Shown here one piece after another: positions 9,094 through 17,399 of a DNA stretch of 64,000 bases (position 1 is the stretch's first letter; each line of letters begins with the position of its first letter). The notes beneath the pieces are model-generated. The model ran no database searches, was not told the origin of the DNA, and worked only from the letters and a program-made list of their open reading frames with translations. This stretch comes from Hyphomicrobiales bacterium. Lineage in GTDB: Bacteria; Pseudomonadota; Alphaproteobacteria; Rhizobiales; Rhizobiaceae. The stretch covers positions 1-64,000 of the forward strand of contig UCGV01000020.1 in the NCBI GenBank assembly GCA_900471925.1. Reading direction: 5' to 3'. The position numbers were made by a program, and so were the translations under genes.

Positions 9094-9939
9094 TTAGGTC
9101 TGGACTGTCTGTCGAATATTCATGAATTCCAGATATGCCGCTTGCGCCGCGTCATCCGTCGGAAACATGCATTCGAGCCGCGTTTCTTCGGTTGCGATTG
9201 TCTGCGGCGTTCCCACAGTGGTGATCAGCGAAAACATAGAGACGACCCTGCCGCCAGCCTGGAACTTCAGAGGGATCACCGGCATGTGCCCATTCTGCGG
9301 ATGAGCCGACGTCTCAGTGAGACCGCCGCTCGGAGCAGCGTAGGCCGCAAGTTCGTCCAGAAGGGTGCGGCTTGCCGCGTCGAGGACCCCTCCAACGGCT
9401 TCGCGCTTGACCCGCCACAGAAGTGACCGGGCCGCCTCGTCGAAATTGACCAGAAACGGTCGCAGTCCCTCCGGATCGAAGACAAGATGGAGGAGGTTTC
9501 GCGGGCGCTGCCGGCTCTCGAGATCGACGAATTTTCCGAAAAACTTCGCAGACGCCTCATTCGAGCCGATGACGTTCCAGTGGCGGTCGAGGATAAGGGC
9601 AGGGAACGGCTCCTGCTGGGCCAGCATGCGCTGGACGGCCCGATCGATCTCCGGTGACAAGCCGCCAGCTTCCGGATAAGCGTAAAGGGGTGCGTAGCCG
9701 GCAGCGAGCATGATGTCGTTTCGATCGCGCAAGGGGACGCTCAGTGCGTCCGAAAGATCGATCACCATCTGACGACTGGGAGTCGATCGGCCGGTCTCGA
9801 CAAAACTGACATGCTTTTGCGAAATCCCGGTATCGAGCGCCAGATCGAGCTGAGATTTGCCGCGTACAGTGCGCCAATGCCGCAAGAGATCACCCAATGC
9901 GGGTCTCAAAACAGAGATTGTCTGCGGGTCTGCGGTCAT
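9094..9939 (-). CDS. HTH regulator with MmyB-type ligand-binding domain
   Basis: A 281-aa transcription factor. Residues about 10-70 form an XRE-type HTH (LALDTGISQKHVSFVETGRS). Residues about 100-270 match the MmyB-like PAS-related ligand-binding region (LDRHWNVIGSNEAS; NLLHLVFDP). The ATG at 9939 is preferred to an in-frame start at 9969. In related bacteria such regulators often control a nearby redox enzyme. Here the next genes on the same strand, upstream, are a decarboxylase-like protein and an NADP reductase-like protein, which are reasonable but unproved targets. Confidence 0.85.
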   Translation of the reverse strand: MTADPQTISVLRPALGDLLRHWRTVRGKSQLDLALDTGISQKHVSFVETGRSTPSRQMVIDLSDALSVPLRDRNDIMLAAGYAPLYAYPEAGGLSPEIDRAVQRMLAQQEPFPALILDRHWNVIGSNEASAKFFGKFVDLESRQRPRNLLHLVFDPEGLRPFLVNFDEAARSLLWRVKREAVGGVLDAASRTLLDELAAYAAPSGGLTETSAHPQNGHMPVIPLKFQAGGRVVSMFSLITTVGTPQTIATEETRLECMFPTDDAAQAAYLEFMNIRQTVQT

Positions 9940-9993
9940 GGCTCCTGCTCCGAAGCGGGTTTTGCCCAAAGCTGATCGCGGCGGGCAACTGTT

Positions 9994-10545
9994 TCAACCT
10001 CTTGTCCACGTATGCCGATCGAACGGTGGCTCGAGCGGCGGGCGTGTGACATTGACAGTGTAATTGGTGATCGTCGAGGCGGCGATCACGGCAATGACCT
10101 CCAGCAAATGACGCTGGTCAAACCCGGCCTCTAGAAAGTTTCGGACGTCTTCCTCATCGAGGCGACCTCTTTGAGAGATCAGGGCCTGCGCGAGCCGTGA
10201 AAGCGCTGCGTCCCCTTGGGTGCTTGGACGCTTGCCGGTGCGAATGGCATCGACATCCGAAACCGAAACCCCTTGGCCCAAGGCCAGAAAGCTGTGAAAG
10301 CCAACAGCCCAGTCAGCGGCATTGGCGACCGCGTTGGTGAGGAGCAGGACCTGGATCTGGCGTTCAGAGAAACTGCCGTCATGCACGTTCTTGAAGAGTT
10401 GTGCCAGGCAGGTGAGCAGAACCGGAGAGCCCGCCATCGCGCCGGCAACATTCGGGATGAAACCGAAAGCCTCCTTTAAGTCGCTCAGGGCCGGCTTCGA
10501 GGCCTCGGGAGCATTTTCCAACGTATAGATCGTGAAGCTTCTCAT
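9994..10545 (-). CDS. Carboxymuconolactone decarboxylase-like protein lacking the Cys pair
   Basis: A 183-aa all-helical AhpD/CMD-fold protein. The family core is visible (QIQVLLLTNAVANAADWAVGFHS), but where AhpD-type members have CxxC before the conserved His, this protein has no cysteine; His is kept in GFHSF. It is therefore unlikely to be a peroxidase reductase. The ATG at 10545 has an AAGGAGAAGG ribosome site. It lies 54 bp upstream of the MmyB regulator on the same strand, so co-transcription is possible. The function is unknown. Confidence 0.82.
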   Translation of the reverse strand: MRSFTIYTLENAPEASKPALSDLKEAFGFIPNVAGAMAGSPVLLTCLAQLFKNVHDGSFSERQIQVLLLTNAVANAADWAVGFHSFLALGQGVSVSDVDAIRTGKRPSTQGDAALSRLAQALISQRGRLDEEDVRNFLEAGFDQRHLLEVIAVIAASTITNYTVNVTRPPLEPPFDRHTWTRG

Positions 10546-10824
10546 ATGCCTTCTCCTTGGGGGATTGTTCAGGCTCGCCTGAACGTGCAGCCCCAGAATG
10601 ACGCGCTGCAGGCATGGTCTCAATTACATGCGAGGTAGTCGCGGGCGGAACGGTGCGATCGGCCTCCACCGCAATTGGTCTCACGTCTTCACGACCGGTA
10701 TCTCGACGATAATCAGGGCGCCGGCGCAACGCCGGCGTCGATTGCCCTTCCACGTCGCCAGCATGCGCACTCTTTGCGACAACCGCGTTTTGATCCAAGG
10801 CCGCTTGCATTGACGAGAAGCAGC

Positions 10825-11451
10825 CTAGCCCCGAATGCGCCGAACATAGTGCATCTCGATGCCGGACAATGGAGCCCCCACCTGGTGCAGTGCGCCGGCT
10901 GCCAAAGGGCCGAGATCGATGGCCACGAGTCCGGTCGAATTGATCATATCAATAACTGTTGCTTTGGCTTGCCTGTCGTCCCCCGAAGTAAAAAGGACCG
11001 TCTTTGGCTTCTGCGGCGAAAAGTCTTGGATCCAGGCCATGGGAATATTGCTGATCGATTTGACCAACCGCGCGCCAGGGGCCATCTCGGCCACCAGCTC
11101 GCTCGACGTCTGGCCAGCTAACGCATCGCGGGAACGCCTGACGCCGTCGTCACTGACATCCGGTTTCACATCCATATGCGCATTGGTGCCATCGACAAGG
11201 ATGCGCCCACGCCAGTCGATGCCGTTGAGCGCCTGCGGCACATTCACCCAGTTCGTGGCCAGGATGACAATCTCGCAATCTGCCGCCTCGTTGCGGTCGC
11301 CGGCACCCGCACCGGATCCGAGAGTGGACACGAGATCGGCCAGGATCTCGGGACCCCTTGAATTCGAAACGACGATCTGATGACCCGCGCAAAGCAGGTG
11401 GCGACCAAACGTCGTCGCCATCGTGCCTGCGCCTATGAAACCTATCTTCAT
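10825..11451 (-). CDS. NADPH-dependent reductase, COG2085/F420-reductase-like
   Basis: A 208-aa Rossmann protein beginning MKIGFIGAGTMATTFGRHL, the dinucleotide-binding GxGxxx motif of the NADP oxidoreductase/F420-dependent NADP reductase-like family. The C-terminal half (GPLAAGALHQVGAPL) is also typical. The frame runs upstream to 11760 but that part is low-complexity and overlaps the SRAP gene, so the start at 11451 is used. Rhizobia generally lack F420, so the family name should not be read as cofactor use. It may reduce a metabolite with NADPH. Confidence 0.85.
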   Translation of the reverse strand: MKIGFIGAGTMATTFGRHLLCAGHQIVVSNSRGPEILADLVSTLGSGAGAGDRNEAADCEIVILATNWVNVPQALNGIDWRGRILVDGTNAHMDVKPDVSDDGVRRSRDALAGQTSSELVAEMAPGARLVKSISNIPMAWIQDFSPQKPKTVLFTSGDDRQAKATVIDMINSTGLVAIDLGPLAAGALHQVGAPLSGIEMHYVRRIRG

Positions 11452-11524
11452 ACGAGCACCTTCCGATGACGCCATATGCACCAGAACGGCGCTGGCGTCC
11501 TGAAACAGACTGGATTGGAACGCA

Positions 11525-12295
11525 CTAGAATAACGTGGGCGCTGTCGGCTCGCCGATCTTGTTGATGATACTCGACCCATAGGCTTCCCGCGAGGTAACC
11601 ATAATGGCGTCATTCGCTGACGGACGAGCCAGCGACCTTGCCTCCTCCCACGGTGCACGCATCCAAACATCCACCTCTTCCTGCGTCTGCAACAGGACAG
11701 GCATTGCCTTTTGATGGATCGGCGCGACGATGTCATTCGGCGCGGTGGTGAGGAATGCATAGAGATCGTCGGTGGTCAGGCCGTCCTTGACCTTGCGCAC
11801 GCTTTCCCACTGCGGAACGTGCACGCCGGCGAAGAACATCAGGGGCTTGCTCTCGTCTCGAGCAAACCAAGCGTTCGGCGTCGCTCCGCCCTCGACCTTG
11901 CTGGCCGGGTCCGGTTCCGCAAAGCTGGTCACCGGTACGATGCAACGGTTCTCGACGCCGAACCACTTCTTCCAGTGCGCGAGGTTGAGATTGCGAATGT
12001 TCGTCACGCCCTTATCCGGCTCCATGCGGATGAGCATGTCCATGTCTACCGGCTTCCCCTTTTGCCGAAGCTTCTCAGCCCTCGCCTCGGCGGCTTCTTT
12101 AATCACGAAGAACGGAGATGGCAGGCCCCACCGCGCATTGACCAGCTGCTTTCGACCGTCCGCCGTGTTGCGAACGATCGGCCCCATCTGGTCCGGGTTC
12201 ATCTGGTAGGCGGGCATCAGGTTGACGAGGCTTTCGGCGTCCTGCGCCCACTTGTTCACCCAGTCCCTCGCATCTAAGCGGTAGAGATTACACAT
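11525..12295 (-). CDS. SOS response-associated peptidase/SRAP (HMCES-YedK) protein
   Basis: A 256-aa SRAP-domain protein that forms a covalent link to abasic sites in single-stranded DNA. Catalytic Cys2 is present directly after Met1 (MCNLYRL). The RWGLPSPFF and TNIRNLN segments and the active-site His in APIHQKAMPVLL are also visible. It is somewhat longer than E. coli YedK (about 222 aa), with insertions around residues 75-95 (a helical KxGKPVDMDML stretch). No GAAC-N7-GAAC box was seen directly upstream. It protects replication forks against abasic damage. Confidence 0.92.
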   Translation of the reverse strand: MCNLYRLDARDWVNKWAQDAESLVNLMPAYQMNPDQMGPIVRNTADGRKQLVNARWGLPSPFFVIKEAAEARAEKLRQKGKPVDMDMLIRMEPDKGVTNIRNLNLAHWKKWFGVENRCIVPVTSFAEPDPASKVEGGATPNAWFARDESKPLMFFAGVHVPQWESVRKVKDGLTTDDLYAFLTTAPNDIVAPIHQKAMPVLLQTQEEVDVWMRAPWEEARSLARPSANDAIMVTSREAYGSSIINKIGEPTAPTLF

Positions 12296-12437
12296 CGCTG
12301 GTTCGACCTCCCGTCGCCATTGCAGCAGACGCTAACAAAGTGGAGCGCATACCGCCAATCTTCAACGGCGCTGCAGTTGGTCCTCACGGACCAGCGATGG
12401 TGGCGTGCGATAGTGTCGAGAGGCACAAGGGGAAACA

Positions 12438-12887
12438 GTGGGCGAGCAACTCCGTATCAAGTTTCGGCTTTTGAATGATCGGGCCAGGCAGCGGGAATAT
12501 CAAACCGCCGGGGCGGCTGGCGCGGATATCTTTGCTGGCTTGGACGGCCCGGACATCGATATCGCGCCGGGGGCTCTTCAGATCGTCGGCACGGGCATCG
12601 CGTTGGAAGTCCGCATCGGCTTTGAAGCGCAAATCCGTCCTCGATCCGCTTTGGCTGCAAGTCACGGGATCACGGTGTTGGAGTAGCCTTGTACGATTGA
12701 CAGCGATTACCGCAGCGAACGCAAGGTCATCTTGGTCAACATTTCCGATGCAACTTTTACCGTTCGCTCGGGCGACCGCATCGCGCAGGTGATCTTCGCA
12801 CCCATCCTGCGCGCGCAATTCGAGCCGGTCTGCGAACTATCGTCTTCGCGCCGCGGTGGGCCAGGCTCTGGAAGCGCCGGGGTTTAG
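12438..12887 (+). pseudogene. dut: dUTP diphosphatase broken by an in-frame stop
   Basis: The frame begins at a GTG (12438) and carries dUTPase motifs 1 (TAGAAGADIFA) and 2 (RPRSALAASHGITVLE), then meets TAG at 12684. The same frame continues with motif 3 (TIDSDYRSE) and motif 4 (RSGDRIAQVIF) to a stop at 12885-12887, so a single nonsense codon, not a frameshift, splits the gene. Motif 5 is also degenerate (ELSSSRRGGPGSGSAG in place of the usual RGxGGFGSTG). A functional dut is presumably elsewhere in the genome. Confidence 0.85.
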
Positions 12888-12905
12888 CCACCAAGACAAC
12901 GGGCG

Positions 12906-12940
12906 TTGACTCTCGTTCGGAACAAGAACATAATAAGAAC
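12906..12940 (+). promoter_or_regulatory. Sigma-70 promoter overlapped by an alphaproteobacterial LexA-type box
   Basis: TTGACT (12906-12911), a 17-bp spacer and CATAAT (12929-12934) form a good promoter. GAAC at 12926-12929 and GAAC at 12937-12940 are separated by exactly 7 bp, the LexA box form of alphaproteobacteria, and they straddle the -10 element. The arrangement would let LexA repress the gene that starts at 12993. Whether it is bound is untested. Confidence 0.6.
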
Positions 12941-12992
12941 ATCAAAGGCGACAGAAGACGCCCATCTGAAAATGTGAGCGAGGAGAACGACG

Positions 12993-13448
12993 ATGCAGAA
13001 GCATTCGAACGTCAGCGAAGCTGTGCGCAATGGGGTGCCCGTAGCGCCCATAGCCGAGATTTATTGGGGGCCCCTCACCTCTTTCAAGGCCGAAGACGCA
13101 CATGACGAAATGGTGAAGGCGATCAACGGGCGGCCGGAAGTCAAACTTCTGACGGCCAATGTCCATAACAAGCTGACGGGAGCCCTGTCCGGTCGGTTCG
13201 ATATCGCGATCGATTCGCGTTCGGGCGACGGCTGCGGAATGTACCGCTCCCTTATGTTTGTGAAGAGCACCGGCGAGATGCATGACATCGCGACACCTCC
13301 CCTCTGGTTTCAATTCAAGGAGCCGCAGGACGTCATCGCCAAGGTCTACAAATTCCTCACCGACATGAAGTTCTTCGAGAACCTCGATGCCTTCACAAAT
13401 CATGCGGTCAGCCGCACCGAGGCTGAAACGCGCGGACAGGTCCATTGA
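12993..13448 (+). CDS. Uncharacterised protein, predicted SOS-regulated
   Basis: A 151-aa soluble protein that I do not recognise. It has a strong ribosome site (GAGGAG) before the ATG and no signal peptide or membrane segment. The composition is globular and mixed, with a central LTGRFDIAIDSRSG-like stretch (residues about 66-80) and an acidic/aromatic C-terminal half. A promoter with an overlapping LexA-type box lies 53 bp upstream, and an SRAP gene and a dUTPase relic lie nearby, so a DNA-damage context is plausible. No function is proposed. Confidence 0.75.
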   Translation: MQKHSNVSEAVRNGVPVAPIAEIYWGPLTSFKAEDAHDEMVKAINGRPEVKLLTANVHNKLTGALSGRFDIAIDSRSGDGCGMYRSLMFVKSTGEMHDIATPPLWFQFKEPQDVIAKVYKFLTDMKFFENLDAFTNHAVSRTEAETRGQVH

Positions 13449-13640
13449 TCATTTGGGAGCGATCGCCAAGCCGAGCCTATCAGTGAAGGCCAAAATCGCG
13501 TTTCATTCTCCGCTTGAAAACAAGGGTGGATATCGGGACCGCGCACAGTGCTCGCCTAAACAGCAATGAATGTCCGAGACGCCGCTCGGTTCCGTGGCCT
13601 TTCGGCTGAGGCTGCAGTTGGTGCAATCACTCGCGTTCTT

Positions 13641-13672
13641 GCTTACAAGTACCCTTCGGTTTAAGGGTAAGC
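13641..13672 (+). promoter_or_regulatory. Hairpin in the cold-shock gene 5' leader
   Basis: ACCCTT (13651-13656) pairs with AAGGGT (13663-13668), and the outer GCTT (13641-13644) pairs with AAGC (13669-13672), leaving a 6-nt bulge. The hairpin ends about 30 bp before the cspA start. Structured leaders that rearrange with temperature are known for cold-shock genes; that it acts so here is inference. Confidence 0.4.
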
Positions 13673-13703
13673 TTCTGGAAATTTCAAATCGTCGGAGAGT
13701 TTC

Positions 13704-13904
13704 GTGGCGAACGGCACAGTCAAGTTTTTCAATCAGGACAAGGGCTTCGGCTTTATTACCCCGGACAATGGCGGCCAGGACGTCTTCGTCCATATCTCTG
13801 CTGTTCAGGGCGGCTCACTGCGCGATGGCCAGGCTGTCAGCTATGAGCTGGGTCAGGATCGCAAGACCGGAAAGTCAAAGGCCGAGAACGTCCGCCCGGC
13901 CTGA
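13704..13904 (+). CDS. cspA: Cold-shock domain protein
   Basis: A 66-aa single cold-shock domain with both RNP motifs (KGFGFITP and DVFVHIS), of the usual CspA length. It binds single-stranded nucleic acid and acts as an RNA chaperone. The start is the GTG at 13704 after GGAGAG; no nearer ATG exists. It is monocistronic, with a hairpin in the leader and a stem-loop after the stop. Alphaproteobacteria carry several csp copies, so the exact paralogue cannot be named from the sequence alone. Confidence 0.95.
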   Translation: MANGTVKFFNQDKGFGFITPDNGGQDVFVHISAVQGGSLRDGQAVSYELGQDRKTGKSKAENVRPA

Positions 13905-13913
13905 TCATACAAC

Positions 13914-13954
13914 CGACGGTGGTGTTGACGCTAACTCCTCACCACACCGTCGGA
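13914..13954 (+). terminator. Stem-loop after the cold-shock gene
   Basis: CCGACGGTG (13914-13922) pairs perfectly with CACCGTCGG (13946-13954), with a further GTG/CAC pairing inside. There is no T-run after it, so it is either a weak intrinsic terminator or a 3'-end stabilising structure for the csp transcript. Confidence 0.5.
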
Positions 13955-14575
13955 GCGTCGCATCGAGCTTGAGGTGCCTTGCCTTGACTCAAGGACCCAC
14001 TTGATTGCGCCGATTCCAAGATCGCAATTGGCTAGCTTCGCTGTCCCAGCGATCATATCCGCCCAGATTCATCGGTTCGGCTCATCAGTCCCTCTGTATA
14101 GGTTCATCGCTTCTTGCGTGTTGCTGCTTTCCCGTCACCGCTCTCACTCTCCTCTCCCCTCCGCCGAAGGCTCGTCATCACTGCCATCCGGTAGACGTTT
14201 TTCACTGTTGGCGGACATTCGATCCGACAGGATCGACCAGCAACGGAAGAAGCATATCGGAGCTTTCAGTATAGCGACGTGCCGACACGCGCGCGAAAGC
14301 GGGAATTCGCGTCATGCGAGAGCGCGAGGAAGGGCAGCCGCAGGAGCATCGGCTCCGCCGGCGCGGGACCGACTGCCCCGCGATCGACCGTTCCGCTCTC
14401 GGATGCATTCGTCGTCCGGCCCAAATACGGCGAGAGGGAGATCTACACGAGGCTGGCTGGCTATTGATCCGCTACCACCCGCAAGGTCTCTGGAAAAATT
14501 GACATATTTTCGAAAGTCCCGACATCGCAATAGACAGGCTCACCATCCCGAGATCATTCGAGAGCACTCGTAAAC
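13955..14575. other. Intergenic stretch without a recognisable gene
   Basis: About 620 bp with short open frames on both strands but no recognisable protein similarity, no ribosome sites of note and skewed, low-complexity translations (Ser/Arg-rich). It lies at the edge of the decayed zone and ends at the palindrome array. Confidence 0.5.
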
Positions 14576-14722
14576 GCTCCCGAACGGGAGCACTTCTGTG
14601 GAACTCCACGACATTGGAGATCTCTGCTCCCGTTCGGGATCGTCGCCGGATCGCAGTTCCCGAGCGGGAGCGATTTCGTTTTCAAACTAGCTTCGCACGG
14701 CATATGTTCCCGAACGGGAGCA
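14576..14722. repeat. Four copies of a TCCCGAACGGGAGCA palindromic motif
   Basis: Copies lie at 14576-14592 (GCTCCCGAACGGGAGCA), 14625-14639 (inverted), 14656-14671 (with CGAGCG in the core) and 14706-14722. Each is a near-perfect palindrome around CCCGNNCGGG, with centres roughly 48, 32 and 50 bp apart. The regular spacing and conservation look like operator sites for a dimeric regulator. No intact gene adjoins the array: on one side is the 3' end of the LysR relic (stop at 14727), on the other an empty stretch. Confidence 0.7.
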
Positions 14723-14726
14723 AAAT

Positions 14727-15440
14727 CTATGAGCACAGACAGTAACGATCGCGACCGGCGGTTGGATCCTCTCGGTTCCAGGCGACACCGAGCCCGATCT
14801 TGAAATCGACGCCCCTCACCGTCTTCAGCTCAAATCCGCGGTTCTGCAGATCCTGCGTCCATTCCGGCACGAAGCCGATGCCAAGGCCGCCAGAGACCGG
14901 CGACATCAGAGAACGTGTCGTCGCAGGGAAGTGAGATTGTCGGTCAGATCGTGCTCTTCGAGCTTTTCCGCAAAGTACCGCTCGCTGTAGGAGAGCTTCT
15001 GACGGGAGAACGAGATGATCTTCTCCGAGCGCAGATCCTCGAGGTCGATCTCGACCTTCAGGGATAGCGGGCTCTCCTTGGCCCCCGCCAAGAGATACCG
15101 CTCATGGGCAATCGAGAAGAGCGCAACGAGCCGATATTCTCCTCCGGCCTTATGAAGCCGAGATTGATGCGGCCTGCCTCGATATGGCGGATGATGTCAT
15201 CGGTGGTGCCGCTTTCGATATGCATGCGGATATCGGGATATTAGCGGGCAATGCGCGACAGGAAAGGTCGGCAGCACGCCGATCTTGGTCGGATAGACCG
15301 TCCCTATGGAAATCTTCTTCGTCGCCTTGCTGGCGACCGAGCGGATGATCTCGGTCGAGAGCTTAGCTCGCTCAGGATCCGGATCGAGCGCTCGTTGGTG
15401 AACATCTATAACCAATGCGTTATAAGGTATTGGCAAAAAC
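14727..15440 (-). pseudogene. LysR-family regulator pseudogene (repeat copy 2)
   Basis: Minus-strand LysR substrate-binding domain in several frames. It runs KATKKISIGTVYP (about 15310), then RMHIESGTTDDIIRHIEAG (about 15200), KIISFSRQKLSYSERYF (about 15000) and finally GGLGIGFVPEWTQDLQNRGF (about 14870), ending near 14727. There is a stop codon near 15240 and frameshifts near 15280, 15120 and 14925. The HTH half is missing. Bases 14936-15053 are identical to 6-123. The gene is dead. Confidence 0.8.
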
Positions 15441-15503
15441 TTATAACGATACCATTGACAGGGCCAGATGGAGTTATAATGTTTTGGCGGGTACTTATAA
15501 CGC
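15412..15503 (+). promoter_or_regulatory. TTATAAC repeat cluster over a promoter
   Basis: CTTATAACG-type motifs occur at 15417-15428 (inverted, GCGTTATAAGGT), 15439-15450, 15471-15481 and 15493-15503. TTGACA at 15455-15460 and TATAAT at 15475-15480 give a promoter with a short 14-bp spacer whose -10 lies inside the third motif. The cluster precedes the nucleotidyltransferase gene at 15613. It probably binds a repressor whose gene is not adjacent. Confidence 0.5.
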
Positions 15504-15612
15504 AGGTTTGAGATGAGCGGCGAGGCATCCTTAAAAGGCCAAAGGCTCGCTTTGAAAGGTGGATATCCGCGTTCGCCACCAGTTGAGCGCCATCCAGAAG
15601 GAATGACGACCT

Positions 15613-16710
15613 ATGTTGAAAGAGATCGACATCAGCTTCCGGACGATGTTCGCGGAATTAACGCAACGGACACTGGACGGGCAGTTTCTGGCGGACTTCC
15701 CGATGGAAGGATGGTTTGTGAAAGTGACCGTGAAAGGTCGGGATTACTGGTACTTCGACATCCCTACTCCAGAGGGAAAGTACAAGCGGACCTATGTGGG
15801 TCCGCAGAGCGATGAAGCGATCACGGCGCGGGTGAAAGCCCATAAGGAGATCAAGGATGACCTGCGGGAGCGGCGGCGAATGGTCAGCACGCTACGTCGT
15901 GCGGGTCTCCCCGGCCCTGATCGCTTCGCAGGCGACGTCACGAAAGCGCTCACGGATGCAGGCTTGTTCCGTCTACGTGCGGTCTTGATCGGGTCGGTGG
16001 CTTTCAGCACTTACGCAGGGATGCTCGGCGTTCGCCTGCCCTCGTCCGCTATGCAGACGGGAGACGCAGACTTCGCCCAAGATTTCGCGATTTCGGCCAG
16101 TGTCGAAGACAGCCTGCCCCCCGTGCTGGATGTCCTGCGGTCGATTGATCCGGACTTCCGTACTGTTTCCCACCAGGCGGACACAGCGAAGGTGGTCGCA
16201 TTCCAAAATGCCAAGGGCTACCGCGTGGAATTCCTGACCAGTAACCGAGGATCGGACGAGTATGCGGGCAAGCCCTCCCCGATGCCCGCCCTCGGTGGCG
16301 CGTCCCCAGAAAATCTCAGGTTCCTCGACTTCCTGATTTACGAGCCCGTCCGCACGGTCCTTCTCTTCCGCGAGGGTGTGAACGTACTGGTTCCAGCTCC
16401 CGAGCGCTATGGGGTCCATAAGCTCATTGTGGCCTCCAGAAGGCGCACCGACACGCTGGGACGCGTGAAAGCCGACAAAGACCTCGCGCAGGCGTCCTTG
16501 CTCTTCCAAGCACTAGCAGAGACGCGACACGATTCCGAACTGTCAGACGTTTGGGCGGAAGCGTGGGATCACAGCGATTCATGGAGGAAAGGCATTTGTA
16601 GCGGTCTATCGAGGCTACCTGACAATGGTCTCGAAGCCCTCCGCAAGGTTCTGCGGTCCAAAATGCCCGATCTCGAGAAGCTGAAAGCGGAGGACCGTTC
16701 AATAAGGTAG
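15613..16710 (+). CDS. GSU2403-type nucleotidyltransferase-fold protein
   Basis: A 365-aa protein of the GSU2403/NTP_transf_8-like nucleotidyltransferase family. The N-terminal segment (about 1-90) contains YWYFDIPTPEGKYKRTYVG. The nucleotidyltransferase core follows, with the GS motif (VLIGSVAFSTY, about residues 121-131) and an acidic pair in QTGDADFAQDF. The C-terminal part is helical. It has no signal peptide. Family members are enigmatic and scattered on accessory elements; a toxin, tRNA-modifying or defence role is possible but not shown. It sits alone in a decayed region behind an operator-like repeat cluster. Confidence 0.8.
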   Translation: MLKEIDISFRTMFAELTQRTLDGQFLADFPMEGWFVKVTVKGRDYWYFDIPTPEGKYKRTYVGPQSDEAITARVKAHKEIKDDLRERRRMVSTLRRAGLPGPDRFAGDVTKALTDAGLFRLRAVLIGSVAFSTYAGMLGVRLPSSAMQTGDADFAQDFAISASVEDSLPPVLDVLRSIDPDFRTVSHQADTAKVVAFQNAKGYRVEFLTSNRGSDEYAGKPSPMPALGGASPENLRFLDFLIYEPVRTVLLFREGVNVLVPAPERYGVHKLIVASRRRTDTLGRVKADKDLAQASLLFQALAETRHDSELSDVWAEAWDHSDSWRKGICSGLSRLPDNGLEALRKVLRSKMPDLEKLKAEDRSIR

Positions 16711-17399
16711 CCCAGGTCGGGCGCGCGCTGTCAAAAAACGCGTCATCAGTGGATCCAACCAGTCTTCTCTGGTGTGATGAGGACATGGCAAATTCCCCCG
16801 CTCTCGGCCGTTTGTCGCCTTCGAGAAGATTAGACTGGCGCGGCGCTGATGCCGCGGCATTTCTTCTCACAGATGGTTTCGCAGCTTTTGCAACGAGCTG
16901 CGACGGATGGTGGCAGCGTGGTATCATTCGGGCCTTGCATATTTGCACGGACCTTTGAAAGTCCACAAATGGGCCGACAGCAGACTTCAGCCGTTTGTCG
17001 CCAGCTAGGAGCAACAATCAGGACTGCTGAAACGAGGCGGGAGCCAATCGCGATTCCAGCTCCGGTGCAGTGCCGATCTCGGCGCATCAGGAAGCCGCCG
17101 CCCGCTCGGCGATATCCTGACAGTCAAGTAGCGAGGTCGCCTGAGGCGGCCTCGTAGCGTGAGAGAGCCAGGGCTTGATTTACAGCTTGCTTCAGGGGCG
17201 AAGCAGTTAACCGGTTAGTGCTCGAAATAAGCACCATTCATCAGGCCGGCATAGTTGTTGCTATACTTTCCGCGCATTGACGCAGTAGGATCGAATTTCA
17301 GCTCTTGAAAGGGATCAGAACTGGTGACCCCCCTTTTTGACCACGCGATAACAACGATTGTCGGTCTTGCGCTCAGGTAATCTCGCCTCCGTCCAAACA
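16711..17399. other. Intergenic stretch without a convincing gene
   Basis: About 690 bp. Short frames on both strands have no recognisable similarity. The minus frame 17215-17403, directly behind the toxin gene, encodes 62 aa (MMFGRRRDYLS...) and could be a relic. A 9-bp hairpin, GAGGTCGCC/GGCGGCCTC, lies near 17132-17152. Nothing else was seen. Confidence 0.5.

Noticed and set aside
13974..14573. 199-aa plus-strand frame after the cold-shock gene
   Set aside because: Ser/Arg/His-rich translation with no family features, typical of non-coding GC-rich DNA.
14730..14800. Possible short gene starting MSTDSNDRDRR just after the palindrome array, as the array's target
   Set aside because: The minus strand here encodes the C-terminus of the LysR relic (GVAWNREDPTAG), so the plus-strand frame is its antisense shadow.
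15513..15815. 100-aa frame beginning MSGEASLKG ahead of the nucleotidyltransferase
   Set aside because: Most of it overlaps the nucleotidyltransferase in another frame and has no similarity; at best its first 30 codons are a relic.
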